A DNA stretch of 8,331 nt, from assembly GCA_023447635.1 (NCBI GenBank), contig JAEXNA010000174.1:1-8331 (forward strand), read 5' to 3'. Below are positions 1 through 7,356 of this stretch, piece by piece. This DNA comes from Vulcanimicrobiota bacterium. GTDB lineage: Bacteria > Vulcanimicrobiota > Xenobia > Xenobiales > JADMJV01. The notes under the pieces are model-generated. The model had not been told where the DNA came from and did no database searches. It was given only the letters and a program-made list of their open reading frames with translations. The translations under genes were made by a program, and so were the position numbers. Position 1 is the first letter of the stretch. The number at the start of each line of letters is the position of its first letter.

Positions 1-126
1 GCTCACGAGACAGTGAGCCGAAGCTCACCGAACCACGAGCCGGCTCACGAGGCAGTGAGCCGAAGCTCACTGCTCCACGAGCCGGCTCACGAGACAGTGA
101 GCCGAAGCTCACCGCTCCACGAGCCG
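1..126. repeat. Three tandem 42-bp units with nested hairpin arms
   Basis: Three head-to-tail units occupy 1-42, 43-84 and 85-126; the array may continue left of the window. Each unit holds the arm GCTCAC at unit positions 1-6, its complement GTGAGC at 13-18, and GCTCAC again at 23-28. The middle arm can therefore pair with either neighbour, giving a 6-base loop on the left or a CGAA loop on the right. The unit junctions form the palindrome GAGCCGGCTC (37-46). The copies differ only at unit positions 10, 29, 31 and 32, all outside the three arms. The period is a multiple of three, so two plus-strand frames stay open (to stops at 184-186 and 213-215). The array could therefore be the 3' end of an upstream gene with 14-residue repeats, but most differences change the amino acid, which favours a non-coding structural repeat. 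Confidence 0.85.
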
Positions 127-182
127 AACCACCCCCCGTGCCGGCGTGTCGAAATTGTAACATGCGTCCGGGCCCGTTTTCC

Positions 183-211
183 TTGAGCTCCGCGCCGTTC
201 CAGGATAAAAT
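183..211 (+). promoter_or_regulatory. Putative sigma-70-type promoter for the 835-residue protein gene
   Basis: TTGAGC (183-188) matches four of six bases of the -35 consensus. TAAAAT (206-211) matches five of six bases of the -10 consensus. The spacer is exactly 17 bases. Transcription would start near 218 and leave a leader of roughly 55 bases before the ATG at 274. The element lies just downstream of the 42-bp hairpin array, so the array would sit upstream of the transcript rather than in it. This is a sequence match only. Confidence 0.55.
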
Positions 212-261
212 CTGATGTCAAAACTTTGCGCTGTGCTGGTCGGCCCTGGCCCGTCGGCGTC

Positions 262-268
262 GGGAGGA
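262..268 (+). promoter_or_regulatory. Ribosome binding site fixing the start at 274
   Basis: GGGAGGA lies five bases before the ATG at 274 and is the strongest Shine-Dalgarno match in the window. The reading frame stays open back to an ATG at 226. That earlier start has no comparable site and would add 16 residues encoded across this ribosome binding site, so 274 is preferred. Confidence 0.7.
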
Positions 269-273
269 TCTCC

Positions 274-2781
274 ATGGACGCACTTTCCTCGAACCCTATC
301 AAGAGCGCCGCTCTCAAAGGCGGCGCCCCCAAGCTGACCACGGCCGCGCCCGCGAAGCCGGCGGTCGCTCCGCAGCCAGCGGCGCCCTCCACCTCCCTCC
401 CTCAGGGCCCGGTCACCACTCGCGAGAACGGCGTTTCGACCACCGTGACCCCCGACGGGCTGCGCTCGCAGACCTCGGACACAGGCGTCAGCGTCCGCAC
501 CGGCGAGCAGGGTCAGGAGATCTCACTGCCCTCCGGCCAGAGCTTCCGTCTCGACGAGCAGGGCGTCCACTCCACCGGCGATGAGAGCGGCCAGGGCGCC
601 ACTCTGAGCCAGACCGAGGACGGCGCTCTCATCTCGTTCCAGGATAAAGAAGGCAACACCGTGCGGGTTCAGCCCGACAGCCTGACCTACGAGGTTCTCA
701 ACAAGCAGAAGAACCTCTCGCAGGTGTTCCACCCCGACGGCCATCAAGAACTGGTTGCGTTTGGCAAATATCGGGCGCCCGGCAGCGATAAGATCTCCGA
801 TTTCGAGCACCGCGTGCTCTATTCGCCCTCCGGCGAACTGCTCGACTCGCAGGGCTTCCAGGGGCTGGCTCAGGACGGCCGCAAGCTAAGCTTCGAACTG
901 CCCGGCGGCGTGCGCACCGAGCGCACCCTGGCCAAGCCGCTGCCCGGCCAGCCCGCCTTCGAGGAGACCGCTCCCGCGGCGGCTCCCCCCAGCAGCGCCT
1001 CGGTGAACCCGCTGGCCATCTTCGGCGACGAACCCGTGATGGGCGCGGCGGTCCCCACCACGCTGGCGGCCGTCGAGACCGCGCCCGCCCCCGCCGAAAC
1101 CGCCCCGGCCCCCACGCCGGCGCCCGCCGCCGAAGCGCAGCCCCAGGCCTTGACACCCGAACAGCAGCACGAAGCCGACCTGAAAGCCGAATTCCAGGCG
1201 CTGCCGAACATCAACGCCGACTTCTTCGCCGGAGCGGACGCCGAAGGCGTCTCGTTTGCCCAGACCGACTCTGGACTGGTCATGCGCCAGGAGGGCAACT
1301 CGCGCGCCTACCTGCTGCCCAACGGCGACGCCTTCCGCACCGACGGCAAACACCTCGAAGTCGTGGGAGAAAACCCCCGCGCTCAGAACGCCCGCCTGGT
1401 CGACGACGGCGATCGCCAGAAACTGGCCTACTCTGACGCCGACGGAAACCGCCACCTGCTCGATATCAACAACGGCGACTACGAAGTCTCGAACCGCCAG
1501 GGCACCTTGACCCAGGGCACCAAGGCCGACGGCAGCAGGGAGTACACCGCTCGAGGCACCTACACCAATGAAGCGGGCAAGCCGGTCCAGTACGAAAATA
1601 AGGCCAGCTTCTCTTCCGCCGGAACTCTGATCGGCAAGGAGGGCTTCGACGACCTGCGCATCGCCGGCGACGATATGAGCTTTACCCTTCCCAACGGCGT
1701 GGCCACCGACCGTAAACTCGTCGAAGCCTCGGAGCAGCCGATCGATATCGCCAAGAAGCTGGTGGTCAGCGGCGGCTTCGCCGAAGAGTGGGGCGGCGCA
1801 CTGTCGCTGGCGGACGAACTGCTCAACCCCAGCGCCCCCCCGACCCCTCCTGCGACCGCAACTCCCACCGCTCCCAGCGCACCGGCCGGTCAGCCTCAGG
1901 TCGCCCGAGGCGCCGGGTTCTCTCGTGAGGCGCTGCCTGACGGCACCTTCTTGAACAGCTTGCCGAACGGAATCCAGATCCGGGTTGGAGCCGAAGGCGC
2001 CGCTTCGGCGTTAGACGCCAACGGCCAACCGCTCGAGGTCAGCCGCCAGGACGCCGCCGACGGCGCCGGCGGCTACTGGCTGCAGGTTCGCGACGGCAAC
2101 GGCGTGGGCTACGCCATCAGCAACAAGAACATGGACCTGATGGTACAATCGCCGGACGGGAAGGTCGGCCAGTTGGTCAACCCTCACGGCAAAGTTCTGA
2201 CCACCATCAACGACAACGGGAACCAGCATTTTATGGAGACCGACCCCACCTGGGGCTCGGCAGGCTCGCCCGGCACCCGGGTCGACCCTCGCCAACCCGG
2301 TCTGATCTTCGTGGACGGTCCCACCGGCCCGGTTGCCTACGGGCTGCCTTTCCCGCTGGGCGGAGCGCGCCCCGCGCCCATGCCGGGTGCGGACGGTCTG
2401 CCTCCCCAGGGCTTCGAGGACCCCATGGGCGCCGCAGGAGCGACCCCCGGAGCTGATCCGGCAGAGCGTCAGAGCTACCTGGCCGGCCCCGGAGAGACGG
2501 CGCAGGGTTACAACCCCACTCTTTGGCAGCGGCTGAAGGGCGCTTTCACCAACGAGAACCCCTGGCAGGCGGGCCCTCATAGCAGCGGGGGGTTCGTCGA
2601 CCCGCGCACCCAGGGCTACCCCGGCAGCTACCAGCAGGTCGACCCGCTGGCCGCTCAAATGGCGATGATGAACCAGCAGAACCAGATGATGATGATCTCC
2701 AACATGGGTTGGGGCATGATGAACCAGATGCAGATGATGAACACCATGTTCTTCACTCCCGGCGCGGGGATGTTCTGGTAA
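274..2781 (+). CDS. Large modular protein of unknown function with duplicated beta-rich module and Met-rich C-terminus
   Basis: I do not recognise a family for this 835-residue protein. Residues 1-50 are polar and Ala/Pro-rich, with no signal peptide or membrane helix. Residues 85-219 and 348-482 are two copies of one module. They align almost without gaps, with shared marks such as LP-x-G, Y-E-V-x-N-x-Q, a GF pair, and (L/M)SF-x-LP-x-GV near the end. A partial third copy covers about 560-655. The modules carry many x-P/D-x-G turns (SPSGE, LPNGD, DADGN, SPDGK), suggesting a run of beta-hairpins. Pro/Ala-rich linkers separate them (about 221-300 and 518-545). The last 40 residues contain 14 methionines and end in MFW. 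It lacks the YD signature of RHS proteins. A cytoplasmic or surface structural role is possible, but function is unknown. The start is set by the GGGAGGA site. The Nudix gene follows after 32 bases with no terminator between, so the two are probably co-transcribed. Confidence 0.9.
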   Translation: MDALSSNPIKSAALKGGAPKLTTAAPAKPAVAPQPAAPSTSLPQGPVTTRENGVSTTVTPDGLRSQTSDTGVSVRTGEQGQEISLPSGQSFRLDEQGVHSTGDESGQGATLSQTEDGALISFQDKEGNTVRVQPDSLTYEVLNKQKNLSQVFHPDGHQELVAFGKYRAPGSDKISDFEHRVLYSPSGELLDSQGFQGLAQDGRKLSFELPGGVRTERTLAKPLPGQPAFEETAPAAAPPSSASVNPLAIFGDEPVMGAAVPTTLAAVETAPAPAETAPAPTPAPAAEAQPQALTPEQQHEADLKAEFQALPNINADFFAGADAEGVSFAQTDSGLVMRQEGNSRAYLLPNGDAFRTDGKHLEVVGENPRAQNARLVDDGDRQKLAYSDADGNRHLLDINNGDYEVSNRQGTLTQGTKADGSREYTARGTYTNEAGKPVQYENKASFSSAGTLIGKEGFDDLRIAGDDMSFTLPNGVATDRKLVEASEQPIDIAKKLVVSGGFAEEWGGALSLADELLNPSAPPTPPATATPTAPSAPAGQPQVARGAGFSREALPDGTFLNSLPNGIQIRVGAEGAASALDANGQPLEVSRQDAADGAGGYWLQVRDGNGVGYAISNKNMDLMVQSPDGKVGQLVNPHGKVLTTINDNGNQHFMETDPTWGSAGSPGTRVDPRQPGLIFVDGPTGPVAYGLPFPLGGARPAPMPGADGLPPQGFEDPMGAAGATPGADPAERQSYLAGPGETAQGYNPTLWQRLKGAFTNENPWQAGPHSSGGFVDPRTQGYPGSYQQVDPLAAQMAMMNQQNQMMMISNMGWGMMNQMQMMNTMFFTPGAGMFW

Positions 2782-2813
2782 CCGCCGACATCGGCTAGAA
2801 ACGGGGTTCCGCT

Positions 2814-3341
2814 GTGGAAACCACGACAAGTAAAGAGCGAATTTTCACCGGCAAGCTGCTGACCCTCGAGGTTCACCAGGTCGAGCTTCAGGACGGCTCC
2901 AAAGCCGAACGCGAGTTGGTCTGGCACCCTGACGCGGTCTGCGTGGTGGTGATCACGAGCAGCGGCGACACGGTGCTGGTCAAGCAGTTCCGCAAGCCTC
3001 TAGAGAAGGCGATCCTCGAGATCCCGGCGGGTAAGATCGATGCCGGCGAGGATGCCGAACGGGCCGCCGAACGCGAACTGCGCGAAGAGGTCGGCTACCT
3101 GAAAGGCGAGATCCGCCACGTCATGGACTTCTATTCTAGCCCCGGCTTCTGCAACGAGAAGCTTAGCCTGTATCTGGCCGAAAACGCCGAACTTGGCGAG
3201 CAGCAGCTGGACGAAGGCGAATTTATCGAGCTGGTCACGGTGCCCTGGAAAGAAGCCGTGGCGATGGCCATGCGCGGAGAGTTGGGCGACGCCAAGACGG
3301 TCGCGGGGATCCTTGCCGTAGCTCAGCTTCGCCCCGTCTAA
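2814..3341 (+). CDS. Nudix hydrolase, ADP-ribose pyrophosphatase type (NudF-like)
   Basis: This 175-residue protein probably hydrolyses ADP-ribose to AMP and ribose 5-phosphate in the cytoplasm, clearing a reactive product of NAD turnover. The Nudix box is complete at residues 73-95: G73, E79, then R87-E88-L89-x-E91-E92-x-G94. Its glutamates bind the catalytic divalent metal ions. A proline 16 residues after the box glycine (P110 in SSPG) is the mark used to separate ADP-ribose pyrophosphatases from other Nudix groups. The N-terminal strand region (about 8-40) and the E-I-P-A-G lead-in also fit NudF-like enzymes, and the length is near the family norm. The start is GTG at 2814, preceded by a modest ACGGGG site at 2801-2806. 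It lies 32 bases after the large gene and converges on the minus-strand operon. The exact substrate is inferred; GDP-mannose or other nucleotide sugars remain possible. Confidence 0.9.
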   Translation: METTTSKERIFTGKLLTLEVHQVELQDGSKAERELVWHPDAVCVVVITSSGDTVLVKQFRKPLEKAILEIPAGKIDAGEDAERAAERELREEVGYLKGEIRHVMDFYSSPGFCNEKLSLYLAENAELGEQQLDEGEFIELVTVPWKEAVAMAMRGELGDAKTVAGILAVAQLRPV

Positions 3342-3379
3342 CGACAGCCTCGAGGCGCCGAAGCCTGGCTGCTCGTCCT

Positions 3380-3946
3380 CTAGGACGCGTCGGGAGGCGG
3401 CTGCTGTCCGAACAGCTTGGCGACCTCGGGGTTCCGCTCGTAGTCGTTGGCCGGAGGGCTGGGGGGAGCAGCCGCGGCCGGTTTCGCTGCGGGAGTGGTC
3501 GGGACCTGATGTTTCCAGAACTCCCAGAATCTGGGTGGAGTGATGGGCGGGGCGGTCACCCGGTTCAGCCACCACCACCAGTGCGCGCGCGGCGGATCGT
3601 TCTGGATCTGATACTGGGTGAAGTTTTTGTGCCCGATCTCGTCGACCAGCGCCTGGGACTTGGCCCGCAGCCGAAGGTCGAGCTCGTTGACTTTCGCCAG
3701 CGCCCCAACCACGTTGATGTCGGTCCGGCCGGCCAGCAGGTCCAGGAACTCCTGGACTTCGTCGCGGTAGTACAGCAGCTGCGGCGCCGAGTAGCCTAAC
3801 TGGCCGATGTTGCCCAGGAAGGTCTCGTAGTCCCCGATGACCTCCATCAGGTAGTCCCAGACCTCTTGAGTCATCGGGTCGACCTTGATCGGCGGCGGCG
3901 GGGGAGCCTTGACCTCGTCTTCCTCGTCGTCGTCCCAGCCGCTCAA
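3380..3946 (-). CDS. Small unrecognised protein with WWWW motif, last gene of the radA operon
   Basis: This 188-residue protein matches no family I can name. It starts with an acidic stretch (residues 5-11) and a run of five prolines (15-19). A probably helical region follows (about 24-105, rich in Leu, Glu and Tyr). Residues 123-126 are four consecutive tryptophans, followed by more aromatic residues (F140, W141, F143, W144). The tail from about 148 is a Pro/Ala linker. No signal peptide is visible and no convincing membrane helix; the tryptophan patch might sit at a membrane surface or a protein interface. The TTG start overlaps the ispD TGA stop as TTGA, and GGGAG at about 3956-3960 gives a ribosome site within ispD, so translation is probably coupled. 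It occupies the place where ispF often lies but is unrelated to IspF in sequence. Coding status is supported by the coupling and the long open frame. Confidence 0.75.
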   Translation of the reverse strand: MSGWDDDEEDEVKAPPPPPIKVDPMTQEVWDYLMEVIGDYETFLGNIGQLGYSAPQLLYYRDEVQEFLDLLAGRTDINVVGALAKVNELDLRLRAKSQALVDEIGHKNFTQYQIQNDPPRAHWWWWLNRVTAPPITPPRFWEFWKHQVPTTPAAKPAAAAPPSPPANDYERNPEVAKLFGQQPPPDAS

Positions 3947-4656
3947 CGGAGGACTTCTCCCGCCCGTCCCGCCAGTTGAGAAAGCAGCGCGATGTCTTCG
4001 GGTACGGTCACTTTCAGGTTGTGCGCCGGACCGGGGATCCAGCGCACCGAGCCGCCGTACTTCTCGACCAGCGAGGCGTCGTCGGTACCGTAGAACCGTT
4101 CGCCGTGAGCACGATGATGAAGGTCTCGAATGGTCCCGAACGGGAACGCCTGCGGGGTCTGCACCATGCGCAAAGTCTCCCGGTCTTCGGTGTGCAGCAC
4201 GCTATCGCCCTGAACCCTCTTGACGGTGTCCCGAACGGGCGTCGCCGGAAGCACGCCATCGACTCCGGCAAGCGCCTGAAGTAGCGCGTCGAAAAGGTGA
4301 TGATCGACAAACGGTCTGGCCCCGTCGTGAATCAACACGGCCTGGTCGGCGCTGGGGGTGTAGCGATCTGCCAGGGCGTCCAGGGCCAGGCGAATAGAGT
4401 CTTGCCGTTCGGCCCCTCCCGTCAGCACCAGCAGTTTCTCGGCGCCGGGGCAGTGCGCGGTCAGCAGATCGCGCAGTTCGTCCTCGCGTCCCGGGCTGAC
4501 AGAGACGGCCAGCCCTTGCAAGCGGGGCCATTGCAGGAAGGTCGAAACGGAATGGGCCAGCAGAGGCCGGCCGTGAAGGGGCAGGGTCAGCTTGTCCGTC
4601 CCGCCCATGCGACGGCTCTGGCCGGCGGCGGTGATGACCGCGAAAACGTTGTTCAT
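3943..4656 (-). CDS. ispD: 2-C-methyl-D-erythritol 4-phosphate cytidylyltransferase
   Basis: IspD joins CTP and methylerythritol 4-phosphate to give CDP-methylerythritol, the third step of the MEP pathway to isopentenyl diphosphate. This 237-residue protein is the usual length. The nucleotide-binding loop AAGQSRRMGG is at residues 10-19, with the catalytic-region lysine at K22. Other family motifs follow: HDGARPFV, the equivalent of HDAARP, with its Asp and Arg; PVRDTVKR; VQTPQAFP; TDDASLVE; and the C-terminal NLKVTVPEDIALL with the substrate-contacting lysine. The ATG at 4656 is chosen because the family begins here and an AAGGGAAAGAG-like site lies just upstream; the open frame further 5' overlaps yacL and is not coding. 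The gene starts two bases after the yacL stop and overlaps the next gene by four bases. IspF is not adjacent, so that step must be encoded elsewhere. Confidence 0.97.
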   Translation of the reverse strand: MNNVFAVITAAGQSRRMGGTDKLTLPLHGRPLLAHSVSTFLQWPRLQGLAVSVSPGREDELRDLLTAHCPGAEKLLVLTGGAERQDSIRLALDALADRYTPSADQAVLIHDGARPFVDHHLFDALLQALAGVDGVLPATPVRDTVKRVQGDSVLHTEDRETLRMVQTPQAFPFGTIRDLHHRAHGERFYGTDDASLVEKYGGSVRWIPGPAHNLKVTVPEDIALLSQLAGRAGEVLR

Positions 4657-4658
4657 AC

Positions 4659-5855
4659 TTACTCTTTCCCTTCGCTGACCAACGCTTCTTCGCCCGTCTC
4701 GTCGGGCTGTTCCCGCGCCTCGTCCCGTTCCCCCTGCTCGGAAGTCGAACCGTTGTCGCGATGAGAGCGCTGGGACTGAGGAAGGAAGCGGGCAAACAGC
4801 ATGCGGCCGCTGGCCGTTTGGACCAGCGAAGTCACTTCGCAGACGATCTCGTTGCCGATCTGCTTGCGACCGTTCTCGACCACCACCATAGTGCCGTCTT
4901 CCAAGAAGCCAACGCCCTGGCTGAACTCTTTGCCCGGGCGAACGATAGCCAGGCTCAGTTCGTCGCCGGGAACGAAAACCGGTTTGAGCGCTTTGGCCAG
5001 AGCGTTGATGTTCAGCACGCGCACGTTCTGCAGGCGCGCCACCTTCTGCAGGTTGAAATCGTTGGTCAAGAGCGGGCTGCGCAGGTCCTGAGCCAGGCGG
5101 ACCAGTTTGGCGTCGACGTTTTTGATGTCCGGATAAGGCCGCTGCTCGACCTTGACCGTGCATTTGCGGCGCAGATCGTCGAGCAGGTCCAGGCCGCGGC
5201 GTCCCCGCATCCGCTCGCTGTCCCTGGGCGAATCGGCTTTCGCCTGAATCTCGTCGAGCACGTAGCGGCTAACCACCAGGGTACCCGAGATGAAGCCGGT
5301 GTCCACGATCTCGGAAAGGCGACCGTCGATGATGACCGAGGTGTCGACCACGAAGATCTGGTCGCCCCAGTTGCGCTGGCCGATGCCCGATTCCAGCAGT
5401 TCGGCAAACGAGTGGATGAAGACCAGACGACTGCCAAAGTAGGCGCCCAGCAGGGCCAGGAATATACTGGAGACGACCACCAGGAACGGCCCCACGTAGG
5501 CGCCGACGGCGGGGATCGAGTTGAAATCGATCTGACGTAAGACCAGATTGACGAAGAAGGCGATGATCAGGCCAAACAGGAGCCCGGCCGACCCCATCAG
5601 GATCTCCTGGACGGACAGACGCTGCAGCGAAACCGCGAAAGCGTCGACGGCCCGCAAGGCCGCCTGGGTGAACAGGGGCGCCAGAGTCAGGCCCAACAGG
5701 ATGCCGAGTAGGATGAAGGCAACGAAGTTGGTGATACGACCTGTCTGAGAGAGCGTGTCGTAGAAACTCTGAGTGTAGAGCGCTATGCTGTAGCCGCTCA
5801 GGCCGCCGAACAGAATGAACACGAAGGAGAACATCATCCTGACGGTTTTTTGCAT
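4659..5855 (-). CDS. yacL: YacL-family membrane-anchored PIN-TRAM domain protein
   Basis: The 398-residue protein has four predicted membrane helices (about 7-27, 43-62, 85-106 and 117-146). A PIN nuclease-like domain follows (about 167-289), then a TRAM domain (about 293-357) that probably binds RNA, and a highly charged tail of about 40 residues. The PIN acidic residues are present: D171 in VVDTS, E202 in LDEIQ, D248 in VDAKL and D266 in TNDFN, so ribonuclease activity is plausible. This arrangement is that of Bacillus YacL, whose role is not well defined. The gene lies 63 bases after radA and two bases before ispD, as in the known radA-yacL-ispD cluster. The start is uncertain: ATG at 5855 is taken, but GTG at 5861 in frame would add two residues. 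Neither has a clear Shine-Dalgarno site. Confidence 0.93.
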   Translation of the reverse strand: MQKTVRMMFSFVFILFGGLSGYSIALYTQSFYDTLSQTGRITNFVAFILLGILLGLTLAPLFTQAALRAVDAFAVSLQRLSVQEILMGSAGLLFGLIIAFFVNLVLRQIDFNSIPAVGAYVGPFLVVVSSIFLALLGAYFGSRLVFIHSFAELLESGIGQRNWGDQIFVVDTSVIIDGRLSEIVDTGFISGTLVVSRYVLDEIQAKADSPRDSERMRGRRGLDLLDDLRRKCTVKVEQRPYPDIKNVDAKLVRLAQDLRSPLLTNDFNLQKVARLQNVRVLNINALAKALKPVFVPGDELSLAIVRPGKEFSQGVGFLEDGTMVVVENGRKQIGNEIVCEVTSLVQTASGRMLFARFLPQSQRSHRDNGSTSEQGERDEAREQPDETGEEALVSEGKE

Positions 5856-5919
5856 AGTCACGGTAGGGGAGTTTTACAGCGGAGAGGGGTCCGGCTCCTT
5901 CTCTGCGTCCAGCTCAGGC

Positions 5920-7356
5920 TTAGAATGGAGGAGCGTTTTTCGCTGCCGGACCCTTGCTTTTGCGGGCGCCGGGCGCTCCTAAAAGTCGTTCGAGATCCTG
6001 CACGTTCTCCAGTCCCACCAGTTCGAGCCCGCTGCTACCCTTCAGAGCTTTGCTTAGACTTTTGGCGGGCAAGGCGCAGCGAGTAAAGCCCAGCTTCTCG
6101 AGCTCGCGCAGGCGAAGCTCGGAGCCTCCCACCGGCCGAATCTCTCCCCCCAGCCCGATCTCGCCGAAGGCGGCCAGCGACGAAGGGATCGGCTTGTCCC
6201 AGAGGGAGGAGAGGATGGCCAGGGCCAGAGCCAGGTCCAGGGCCGGCTCGAACAGCCTCAGGCCGCCGGCGACTTTGGCGTAGACGTCCTTCTTGCCCAG
6301 TTCCAGACCCGCCATGCGCTTGCCCATCACGGCCAGCAACAGCGACATACGGTTACTATCGATGCCCACGGCGCGCCGTACCGGCGGGGCTCCCTGTTGG
6401 GCGGTGTAGCTGTCCGTGACCAGGGCCTGAGTCTCGATCAGGATCGGTCGAGAGCCTTCCAGAGACGGATAGGCCAGACTTCCGGTCAGCCCTTCGGCCC
6501 GCTCTTCCATGAAGTAGGCCGAGGCTTCGGTGACCGGCAGCAGCCCCTCGCCGGTCATTTCGAACAAGCCTAGCTCGTGCGAGGCGCCGAAGCGGTTTTT
6601 GGAGGAGCGCAGGATGCGGATCTGGTTGTCCGAGTCGCCTTCAAAAGAAAGGACGGTGTCCACCAGGTGCTCGAGCACGCGCGGACCGGCCAGCGAACCG
6701 TCCTTGGTGACGTGGCCAACCAGGATGGTGGGAATCCCCTTGCTTTTGGCCAACCGCATCAGGGCGGCGGCACACTCCCGGACCTGGGTGACCGAGCCGG
6801 GGGCTGAGCTCAGGTCGGAGCGGAACAGTGTCTGCACCGAGTCGATGATGGCCAGCCCCGGGTTGACGGCCTGGATCTGCTGCTCCACGCTTTCGAGCGC
6901 CGTCTCATTATAGAGAAGGATGTCGGAGCTGACCGCTCCCAGGCGGTCGGCGCGCAGTCGGATCTGGTGCGAGCTCTCTTCGCCGCTGACGTAGAGGATG
7001 GGGGAGAGGGTTTTGCTCACCGACTTGGCCAGCTGCAGCAGCAGGGTGGACTTTCCGATCCCGGGCGCTCCGCCCAGCAGCACCATAGAGCCGGCAACGA
7101 TCCCTCCCCCCAGCACCCGATCCAGCTCCGATAGGCCGCTGGGGACGCGATCCTGGTCTTTGCCCTGCACCTTGTCGAGGGAGACCAGTTCGCCCTGGCC
7201 TTGCTTGAGCGCCATGCCTCCCAGGCTGGGAGCCGCCGGCTTGTAGAGCTCCTCTACCAGGCTGTTCCAGGCGCCACAGTCGGTGCAGCGACCGGCCCAG
7301 CGAGGGGTCTGCGAGCCGCATTCCTGGCAGGTGTAAACGGTCTTTGTCTTAGCCAC
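5920..7356 (-). CDS. radA: DNA repair protein RadA (Sms)
   Basis: RadA is a RecA-like, DnaB-type ATPase that drives branch migration during recombinational repair, extending the D-loop made by RecA. Read from GTG at 7356, the protein has 478 residues, close to the usual 455-460. The N-terminal zinc finger has C10, C13, C24 and C27. Walker A is GAPGIGKST at 96-104 with K102 and T104, and Walker B ends at D172 in LAIIDSVQT. The RadA signature KNRFG is at 253-257. A Lon-protease-like C-terminal domain follows from about 290, including GKKDVYAKVAGG and the FGEIGLGGEIRPV motif. The open frame extends to an ATG at 7461, but those 35 residues do not resemble RadA and cross the divergent intergenic region. 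The GTG has no clear Shine-Dalgarno site, so a leaderless message is possible. It is first in the operon with yacL, ispD and the WWWW protein. Confidence 0.96.
   Translation of the reverse strand: MAKTKTVYTCQECGSQTPRWAGRCTDCGAWNSLVEELYKPAAPSLGGMALKQGQGELVSLDKVQGKDQDRVPSGLSELDRVLGGGIVAGSMVLLGGAPGIGKSTLLLQLAKSVSKTLSPILYVSGEESSHQIRLRADRLGAVSSDILLYNETALESVEQQIQAVNPGLAIIDSVQTLFRSDLSSAPGSVTQVRECAAALMRLAKSKGIPTILVGHVTKDGSLAGPRVLEHLVDTVLSFEGDSDNQIRILRSSKNRFGASHELGLFEMTGEGLLPVTEASAYFMEERAEGLTGSLAYPSLEGSRPILIETQALVTDSYTAQQGAPPVRRAVGIDSNRMSLLLAVMGKRMAGLELGKKDVYAKVAGGLRLFEPALDLALALAILSSLWDKPIPSSLAAFGEIGLGGEIRPVGGSELRLRELEKLGFTRCALPAKSLSKALKGSSGLELVGLENVQDLERLLGAPGARKSKGPAAKNAPPF

Noticed and set aside
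1..126. CRISPR array
   Set aside because: The units are contiguous 42-bp copies without unique spacers, so this is a simple tandem repeat.
886..1455. Antisense ORF of 189 codons inside the large gene
   Set aside because: It lies opposite the modular protein, is Gly/Arg/Val-rich as expected from GC-rich antisense frames, and has no recognisable domain.
2784..2795. Short hairpin between the large gene and the Nudix gene
   Set aside because: The stem is only four or five bases and no T-run follows, so it is not supported as a terminator.
2011..2829. Minus-strand ORF of 272 codons over the end of the large gene
   Set aside because: It is a shadow of the sense frame; its His-rich part is the antisense of the Met-rich tail.
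4657..5163. 5' extension of the ispD open frame into yacL
   Set aside because: The extension is out of frame with yacL, Arg/Gln/Ser-rich and unlike IspD; homology begins at the ATG at 4656.
4761..5540. Plus-strand ORF of 259 codons opposite yacL
   Set aside because: The minus-strand frame has clear PIN-TRAM motifs and operon spacing, so this is a shadow.
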